A DNA stretch of 64,000 nucleotides from Siphonodentalium dalli. Lineage: Eukaryota > Mollusca > Scaphopoda > Gadilida > Siphonodentaliidae. Made by a program: the position numbers and the translations under genes. The stretch covers positions 110,350,004 to 110,414,003 of the forward strand of contig CP136064.1 in NCBI GenBank assembly GCA_032622095.1, read 5' to 3'. Under the pieces are notes generated by a model. That model was not told where the DNA came from. It worked only from the letters and a program-made list of their open reading frames with translations, and ran no database searches. Position 1 is the first letter of the stretch; each line of letters opens with the position of its first letter. Positions 57,550 to 64,000 of the stretch are shown in pieces.

Positions 57550-58833
57550 TTTCTTATGAGGGCACTCAACATAATTTTCTGGGTGATTTTTTTGTGACCT
57601 GTCCCTCTGGTAGCAAGTTGAACAAATGTGTGCCATATTCCTCATTTCACCCCTGATAAACTTGTAATGAGCATTTGGGATTGAACAGAGCCCTCTCTGA
57701 TAATCAGGACAATACCAAACTTCACCTTTTGATTCATTGGTGCTGTTACTAACATTACCAAATGATCCAAATCGTTTATTTACCAAATTTTCCCTTTGGA
57801 AATTGCCTGACTTTTTCGGAAGAATATTTGATTTCCTCTTGAAATTCCCTGCCAAAATTGGAATTTCTATTTTTGTTGGATCATCATCCCATGAGCTCTG
57901 CCCATATTCTATGCGACGAATCCAAGTCGCATAGAAATCTAGTAATGAAGACCAATCATATATGTCATGATAATATGCTATCTTCATTAACAAGTTCATC
58001 CTGCCTTTCTGTTCCTCCTCATCATCACAAGCTACAATAATTTCCATCTCCCCAGCAAAAAATTGGTTCAAACTCAAACTTTTGAAATCCACCTTGCGGT
58101 TTACATATTCCATTTGTAAGTAAGCCTGTGGACATGCTTGGGGAAATTTTACTTTCATAGATGGATTTGTCTCCAAGCCTGAAACTTTTTTCTTACAAGA
58201 AGACCTTTTCTTATATCTATGTGATTCTGAATCATTCTCGCTTGATTCAGATGATGAGGATTCAGGGCACGATGAACTTCTGTCAATAATTTTTAATTTT
58301 TTGAGCTGTTTTTCAGCTTTTACTCTGGACTCATGATCATTCCTTAACTCTTTTAACCCAATGTCTATTAACTTTTTTGGCTGTGAGTTAAATTTTTTAC
58401 CTTTCGTTCTCTTTCTTTGTAATTTTTCAATCTCATCTTCTTCTCTTATCTTTTCTTTCAGTCTTTTCTTCATATCCCGTTTTTCCATTTTTTCTCGTCT
58501 GTATCTTGTCTCCTCGTATTTTCGTAACAACTCTGCTTCATCATCGTCATCATCGGAACTGGTGTCCTGATATCTTGTGTTATCGTGTCTTCCGTACCTT
58601 ACTGGTTTTGGTAACTCTTTTCTGTTCAATGTTTTTTCGTTCTTCATTCGAACTGTCTCCTCTGGGTTGTCTTCCCATGGTAATTGTGTTTCCATCTTGG
58701 GAATTACTACTGTAGATTTTAGTCTTTCTGGATCCCGTGTTATTTCGATCTCAGATTCAGATTGAGTGTAATTTCCTTTCAACATTTTCTGGTAATCTTG
58801 TTTTTTACCCCTCGTCTGTATTCCGTCAGCCAT
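57547..58833 (-). CDS. Ngaro-type Gag protein, 428 aa
   Basis: Intact from ATG 58833 to TGA 57549-57547. Order: N-terminal Lys/Glu-rich region; an acidic run (SSDDDDDEAELL, about residue 92); a long charged coiled coil (about 100-190, REKMEKRDMKKRLKEKIREE); a Ser/Glu-rich linker (SSCPESSSSESSENDSES); a compact region about 250-320 (MEYVNRKVDFKSLSLNQFFA, AYYHDIYDWSSLLDFYATWI); and a C-terminal Cys/His module WYCPDYQRGLC...HICSTCYQRD...ECPHKK. The Cys/His module matches the nucleic-acid-binding end of DIRS/Ngaro Gag proteins. It is separated from RT by one TGA in the same frame. Confidence 0.85.
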   Translation of the reverse strand: MADGIQTRGKKQDYQKMLKGNYTQSESEIEITRDPERLKSTVVIPKMETQLPWEDNPEETVRMKNEKTLNRKELPKPVRYGRHDNTRYQDTSSDDDDDEAELLRKYEETRYRREKMEKRDMKKRLKEKIREEDEIEKLQRKRTKGKKFNSQPKKLIDIGLKELRNDHESRVKAEKQLKKLKIIDRSSSCPESSSSESSENDSESHRYKKRSSCKKKVSGLETNPSMKVKFPQACPQAYLQMEYVNRKVDFKSLSLNQFFAGEMEIIVACDDEEEQKGRMNLLMKIAYYHDIYDWSSLLDFYATWIRRIEYGQSSWDDDPTKIEIPILAGNFKRKSNILPKKSGNFQRENLVNKRFGSFGNVSNSTNESKGEVWYCPDYQRGLCSIPNAHYKFIRGEMRNMAHICSTCYQRDRSQKNHPENYVECPHKK

Positions 58834-58865
58834 TTATTATTTGTATGGTTGGCTTGCAATTAATG

Positions 58866-58950
58866 CAGGTAGCTGCTCAGTGGTTGTGGTTGTTGATCGC
58901 CCGTTGTGGTTGTTGATCATGGTTGTGGTTGTTCTTGATCGCCCGTTTTA
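58866..58950. repeat. Short tandem repeats upstream of gag
   Basis: 'ggttgtggttgttgatc' recurs about three times ('gatcgcccgtt' twice) within the 5' leader of the Ngaro-type element. Confidence 0.7.
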
Positions 58951-58953
58951 AAC

Positions 58954-59420
58954 TGTCCATGTATTTGTCAAATGTGATAAAACTTCACATAAAACTTAGT
59001 GCGACTGCACCTATCGGCGAATCATGTATTGTGTCCAAAAGAACAATGACAGCGATTCATATTTCGCGGGAATTTTCTTAGACCAATCAAAAGCTGCCAT
59101 TTGTAGATCAGTTACAATTTGTCACTATTTCGGAATTATTTTTGTTAATTCACTATAATCATTCGTTGTTGTTTTATCACGAATTAATGTGATCAAAGTA
59201 ATAAAGTTCTTTTCTAATTTATTTAATCACTTTTTATTTCATCCAATCGTTCAGTTTATATACAATACATGATTCGTTAATATACTTCCGATTGACACGC
59301 CCACTCTCCACTTCCGGGAAAATATGCAGCGAGCGTGGTAAATTTCGACCACAGATTTGTTATTCCTCGGGTAATTAGCCATTTTAATTCGGTACCCTTT
59401 GATACCGAAATAAAATAACA
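58954..59420. repeat. Right (5') terminal region of the Ngaro-type element
   Basis: Carries the partners of the left-end inverted segments (58954-58978 and 59366-59377) and its own inverted pair, cgaatcatgtattgt (59018-59032) with acaatacatgattcg (59262-59276). Noncoding apart from the tail of a Crypton-derived open frame that runs from the Crypton side to 59277. Confidence 0.65.
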
Positions 59421-59426
59421 CATAAT

Positions 59427-60569
59427 GGCATCTGGCCTGCGTTTATAATTTATTGCAAGGTAGAATGGGCTATCGGTCTCTTTCATACAATCAGGTCTTC
59501 TGGTAGCAAACTCCTTGTAGGCATTTACTGGGCGGTTCTCAATGTCATCGGGAACGGCAAACTGTTTCGGCTTGAATTTCCCCATGTCACTATTATTACC
59601 CGTTCGCGTTTTTGTATCCCGCTCACTCAATTCAAGGTACTCGATTCCCTCCTCGTTTCTCTTCAGCCTGATGTCTCCCCATCGCAGCTTTCGATTTTCG
59701 GTTCCACCTCGAAGCCCGAACAACATTGTGTTCTGCAACCACATTTTATTTTGCAGTCGAACTGGACTATTAAGGCCTATACATCCTTTATCTTTTAGAA
59801 TAGCTTCCTCTGTTGTTGATATAGGATCAGCTGCATGTGGTTTACAGCCCTTTCCCTTCTGCTTTAACTCTTTCCGCTTTGGTGCCAGAATTGCGCGTGA
59901 TGATCGCAATACATAATCTGAACATATGTCATAACTGTATCCCATCTCCTCCATATATATCGCAATTGACCGGTGATAGCTTGTATGTGTATCAGGCTCA
60001 TAGTCGGAACCGTCCGCTTTCCTAATAGAGAGAAGAAATGTTGATAAGTTGTTATCTAATTCAGTTGGCGATAGCTCAGTAATGGCTCTGAGTTCATTTC
60101 TTCCTACTATAGCCACTGGGAAAACTGTTTTATTGCACCATGTGTCTTCCGTTCCGTATTCTTGTTGCGCATTCTTGCCTCAAACTCATGAACTTCCTGT
60201 TCTGAAACATTCACATATGTTGGAGCTTTGTTCATTGGTGTTACTGTTAGTACTGTTACTAGTGTGATCGCCTCCTGGACCAGGCAATAAGGGCACCGAT
60301 AACTGTAGTGCCACAACTTCAGATTCCACAATTGGTACCACACATGTAGCACTTTCATTTGAACAGCTCATAATCATATCAGTTTGTGTTACATTTATAC
60401 TTGCACTGGAACTGTCAATTTGATTGTCTGCATCATCATGATCATGATCCTCATTAGAATTTGATAACAAAGTGTCAATATCTGTCAGTTTAGCTACATC
60501 AGAGTCATCACTGAGAATATTTGTAGAATCCTCTTGAGGTTCTTCCAGAGCAAAATCTCCTAAAAACAT
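59427..60569 (-). pseudogene. Crypton tyrosine recombinase, N-terminal part
   Basis: Minus strand: an acidic leader from ATG 60569, a frame change near 60250 to NKAPTYVNVSEQEVHEFEAR, and a second change near 60110. It then runs through ITELSPTELDNNLSTFLLSI, YEPDTHTSYHRSIAIYMEEM, RAILAPKRKELKQKGKGCKP, NTMLFGLRGGTENRKLRWGD (first catalytic Arg), ERDTKTRTG (beta-hairpin Lys) and DSPFYLAINYKRRPDAIM, where the Crypton coding stops at 59427. The missing C-terminal third lies at 53428-52905. The pattern is that of metazoan Cryptons and their domesticated relatives (KIAA1958, ZMYM2-4, QRICH1). Confidence 0.87.
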
Positions 60570-60984
60570 TCTTTCTATGTCAAAATTTCACCAATTTGAC
60601 ATTTTTAATTTTTTTTGTGTCCGAAAATTTGCGAGTGACAAGGATGCGCATAGAAGATTAGCAGACGAAAGTTTATAACAACAAAATTACCCGGAACTGT
60701 ACGGGGACAAAAGGAACGTACCCATTTCTGGTCTACGCATGCGCAGCAGTTTAATTTTCTTACCGGTACTAACGGGGGGGGGGCGAAAACGAACACAGCC
60801 ACTGCGTACCTGGTTACGTAGTCTATTTTTAACGGATAAATAGACCGTCGTCGTTTATTCGGCTCATCTCGGCAATTTCCGTAGGAGTGTGATCTGATTT
60901 GATCCGGTGAAATCTCACTCAGTGTGATCCGACGATTTGGATTAGATCGTCAAAAAATAGTGGTATTTAGGGAAGAATATTCAT
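60570..60984. other. No recognised feature
   Basis: 5' flank of the Crypton gene. Contains a G-run (about 60774-60783) and 'gatctgatttgatccggtga'-type CG-containing sequence. Possible promoter region of the Crypton, but no motif is decisive. Confidence 0.35.
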
Positions 60985-63535
60985 AGTCATATAATAAATA
61001 GCATCACCAACATATGCCAGTTGACGCCACAGACACGATGCACGAGTCGTCGTTCGCAATACTAGTCCAGTGCATTTATGAGAAAAAAATACCACACCTG
61101 GAACTAATTGCAACAGAATTTTGTTTTGCTGGAATAAGTACATAAACCCTCCATAAACAACATACTAAAAATCGGCAAAAATCGGAAAAAGGGAAATTTC
61201 GTGAAATAACTTTGGGGAAATTTGGTCAATTCATCAATTTATGGATTTTCATGGATGCATATAAAAACAATCAAATTCACAAATCCTACAAATGGTACGT
61301 GTATTGTGTCGACCTCAATTTCCTGAACCCAGTACTGAAAACCAGTCCCAGATTCATTACGTATTTTTCGAGTTGTGTGCCTTCAAAAACGCGAGTTTAT
61401 CTGATTTCGGCCCATTTTCGGGGCCTCAATTTCGAAGAATGATCCAAAATGCCTTATTTATGATTAATTATTAAATAAACTAGAGCAAACTGAAGAGATT
61501 TTTCAGTGTTATAGTAATTTCCTCACTAGATTAAACACAAAATATGATTAATATGTGTATCTATAATTAAGAAGAATATTATATTCTCAAACAAAATGTG
61601 TGTTCCATTGTATGGACTTGGCCAATTTTGCCTCTGACACTGAACGTGTGTGATGAAATGCAATATTTGAGGTCATGTAACTCAATAATTTAATACCCAT
61701 ATGCCATGCTTTTCTTATAACCTTTTAAGTATGTTGGATTGAACAAATTGTAAAGGTATTAACAGGACATTATTTAAGAAAATCAACTTATGGCCCTTTG
61801 AATACTTAGTTTTAGCTTGTTTCCAAAGATGCCAGTTTGAGGCATTTTTGACCAATCTAAAAGGTTTTGGGCCATAAAAACAATGGGTGTTTTAATGTGT
61901 AAAATTATTTGAACTTTCCTCCCACAACACTTTAGTGATAAAAAATTAGCCTTACATTGGTTATGCCATAGTATTTCACTTGATTTCTTTCATTTTTCAG
62001 GAAACTGACTCCTAATGTTAACGTTGGTATAGGGGTAGGAAAAATCACAAAATGCAATCTTATCACCAAATTACAGCCATTTCAGACACAATGTTGTTTT
62101 CTTCCAGTTTGTGTACATTCCTGTTGCATTTTAAAACTGCTTAATACGTTATCGGACGTTGATTTATAATTTTATGGTTATGTTGTATAAAAACAATCTC
62201 AAAATAGCCAATTTGACATTTCACTGCCAAATTATGACAAAAAATATTATGGCTCTGTCAATAAACATAAACAAAGGAAATATGAATGATGTATGAAAGA
62301 ACAATGTAAGCAGAAACTGTTAATATAAAGTTTTCTGCTTCAAGATGCATAATTTTGAAGATTTTGTTGATATGCTTTCCCCTACCCCATTTTTCTGCCG
62401 TTCAAATTTGGAGTATGTTTCCACAATGATGAGTGAAATCCAGTGACATTCATTGGTATAACCATTGAAATGCTATTTTCTCAACAAAAAAATGATTTAA
62501 GAGGACATATCACATAATTTTACACAATAAACGTTCGTTAATTTTTCTGAATATGCCTAAAATCCTTTTAAAATTGACAAAAACGTCCCACAATAGCATT
62601 TTCGGAAAAGAGTCTAGACTAAGAGTTCATATGACCTTAATTTTATTTTCTTCACCAATGTATTTGGAAATTCCTTCACAATTTGTTCAATCTAGTATTC
62701 TCAAAATGTTATGAGAAAAGCAGAGCATATGGATATTAATTTATTGAGTTACATGACCTCAAATATGGCATTTCGTCACACGAGTTCTGTGTCAAGGCAA
62801 ATTTGGCTAAGTCCATACAATGGAACACACATTTTGTTTGAGAATATTTTATTCTCCTTATTCATAGATGCACATATTAATCATATTTTGTGTTTTATCT
62901 AGTGAGGAAATTACTAAAACAGTGAAAAAGTAATTAATTTTGCTCTAGTTTTTTAAATAATTAACCATATAATACGGCATTTGGCTCATTCTGCGAAATT
63001 AAGGCTCCGAAATCAGGTAAACTCGCGTTTTTGAAGGCACACAACTCGAAAAATACTTAAGGAATCTGGGAATGGTTTCCAGTTCTGGATTCAGGAAAAT
63101 GTGGTTGAAAAAATAGGCATGATATTTGTAGGACTTGTAAATTTGAATTTTTTATATACATTCATGAAAACCCATAAATTGATGATTTGACCAAATTTTC
63201 TCAATTTCTTTTTCACGAAATTCACTAATTTCCCCTTTTCCGATTTTTGCCGATTTTTAGTATGTTGTTTATGGAGGGTATATGTACCAATTCCAGCAAA
63301 AAAAAATTCTGTTGCAATTAGTTCTGGGTAAAACCATAAATGCACTGGACTATACGTATACTCAACAGATATGTTGGTTATCGGAGAATGGAATGCTCAA
63401 GGTCATTCTCGAAGTTATGTCGAATCGTCACAACTCATTAGAACCTCAAACAGAAGGCCTATGTATGCGTAATTTGGAAGTCGGAACAATCTTAAGTCAA
63501 GTCGGTACGCCTACATACAAGTAATGTCAGTAGTA
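60985..63535. repeat. Dispersed repeat copy B, split by a fold-back
   Basis: Flanks 60985-61062 and 63370-63535 match the two parts of copy A (48996-49085 and 49530-49680) in the same order and orientation. The 2.29 kb between them is an insertion. Confidence 0.72.
61063..63352. mobile_element. 2.29-kb fold-back element with kilobase-long inverted arms
   Basis: The left arm from 61063 (tagtccagtgcatttatg) is the reverse complement of the right arm ending at 63352 (cataaatgcactggacta). Arms are well matched for about 850 bases (61063-61900 with about 62500-63352) and more weakly to about 62060/62370. Flanking trinucleotide TAC occurs on both sides (61060-61062, 63353-63355). No transposase is seen; the two short ORFs in the arms are copies of each other in inverted form. 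Confidence 0.85.
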
Positions 63536-63577
63536 TTAAGTAGAGGGAATATTGATATATATATCACTGAGCATTAG

Positions 63578-63765
63578 GGTGTGGTCATTTGGAATCCCCA
63601 CCCCCACGGGATTTCATAAATACTACTTATCGAATGTTAAACGATACATTACCGACTAATTTATATAGGTGTAGTCGTATGATAATCCCCACCCCCCATC
63701 GGGATTTCGTAAATAGTATTTAACGAATGTAAACGTTACAATAACGACTAATTTATATAAGTGTA
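63578..63765. repeat. Two tandem units of about 91 bp
   Basis: 'ggtgt(g/a)gtc...aatccccaccccc...cgggatttc(a/g)taaata...cgactaatttatata' occurs twice in succession (from about 63580 and 63671). A separate pair, 'ggcagat(c/g)(t/a)tatagtca', lies at about 63789 and 63916. Confidence 0.8.
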
Positions 63766-64000
63766 TCAAAAATGAGCTGTTTTACAAGGCAGATCTTATA
63801 GTCATACTGAATAGTAACTACTTTAAAAGCACATCCAAGCTACAATACGACCTATTTTTTGTTAGGTAATGATGTATGTTTATTTCAGATGGTATAGTAA
63901 AGCAAACTATTTCTAGGCAGATGATATAGTCAGGCTAACTAGTAACTATTTGAAGGATTATTACGCACGATTGAATACATGTATTGATATATAGGTTAGT

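Larger units (their letters stand above)
53446..59420 (-). mobile_element. Ngaro/DIRS-type retroelement, about 6.0 kb
   Basis: On the minus strand it carries gag (58833-57547), RT-RNase H (57546-55700), tyrosine recombinase (55699-54730) and SGNH hydrolase (54599-53993), the layout known for Ngaro elements. The insertion limits are set by the interrupted Crypton reading. The hexamer cataat is present at both junctions (53440-53445 and 59421-59426), consistent with recombinase-mediated integration at a short identical sequence rather than a staggered-cut duplication. Damage is small: one frameshift in RNase H, one in the recombinase, a 55-bp duplication and a stop in the hydrolase. Young but probably inactive copy. 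Confidence 0.88.
52905..60569 (-). mobile_element. Crypton element (CryptonA-like) split by a retroelement
   Basis: Cryptons are DNA transposons that use a tyrosine recombinase. The two halves (60569-59427 and 53428-52905, minus strand) fit end to end across the inserted 53446-59420. The gene also has two frameshifts in its N-terminal part. The element's own ends cannot be defined because Cryptons lack TIRs; sequence around 52640-52900 and 60570-60800 may be its flanks. Confidence 0.78.

Noticed and set aside
59262-59276. Inverted pair with 59018-59032 as a separate MITE inside the Ngaro leader
   Set aside because: Only 15 bp, no target duplication; it can equally be a stem in the element's terminal region.

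Overview
This window is animal genomic DNA, AT-rich and without operons, made almost entirely of mobile elements in different states of decay. I find no intact host gene, tRNA or rRNA gene. The element mix (Ngaro/DIRS-type tyrosine-recombinase retroelement, metazoan-type Crypton, Gypsy LTR element, several LINE lineages, PIF/Harbinger, hAT-type and other TIR elements, fold-backs) points to a marine invertebrate. A mollusc or other lophotrochozoan is my best guess, helped by the short 'gggcataactctg' and 'ggacggacggacg' repeat types. The species cannot be read from the sequence.

Layout. 0-12 kb: direct repeats, a minus-strand copy of a repeat-encoded proline-rich protein, a TA-flanked MITE, a dead LINE, an inverted-repeat pair at 3.4 and 8.3 kb bracketing a 428-bp CAG-ended MITE and a 0.7-kb fold-back, then a tandem array of about 165-bp units at 11.1-11.65 kb. 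12-20 kb: a hairpin motif region, a nested palindromic element at 13.7-14.15 kb, long unrecognised AT-rich DNA, and the second (plus-strand) copy of the repeat protein at 17.5-18.5 kb. 20.5-31.2 kb: a broken Harbinger transposase next to a decayed Gypsy element with both LTRs recognisable. A 1,180-bp hAT-type MITE with a perfect 8-bp target duplication and a nearly intact 5-kb LINE (ORF1 plus a 1,162-aa endonuclease/reverse transcriptase) have inserted into the Gypsy element.

31.4-37.6 kb: a MITE cut by a very recent 2.89-kb tandem duplication. 38-49 kb: short tandem repeats, the 3' end of an L1/Tx1-like LINE with poly(A), an unrecognised 180-codon ORF, and a small MITE. 49-63.9 kb: two copies of one dispersed repeat (49.0 and 61.0 kb), the second split by a 2.29-kb fold-back. 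Between them lies a minus-strand Crypton tyrosine-recombinase gene split by a complete, about 6-kb Ngaro-type retroelement (gag, RT-RNase H, tyrosine recombinase, SGNH hydrolase).

The most interesting point is the Ngaro-type element. Its gag and pol lie in one frame separated by a single TGA directly followed by CAA TTA, the leaky-stop context known from plant virus readthrough. This suggests translation of pol by stop-codon readthrough. The element sits inside the catalytic domain of another tyrosine-recombinase element. Its visible repeats are inverted, although SGNH-bearing Ngaro elements are expected to have split direct repeats. All calls are from reading the sequence; no alignment or database search was run.
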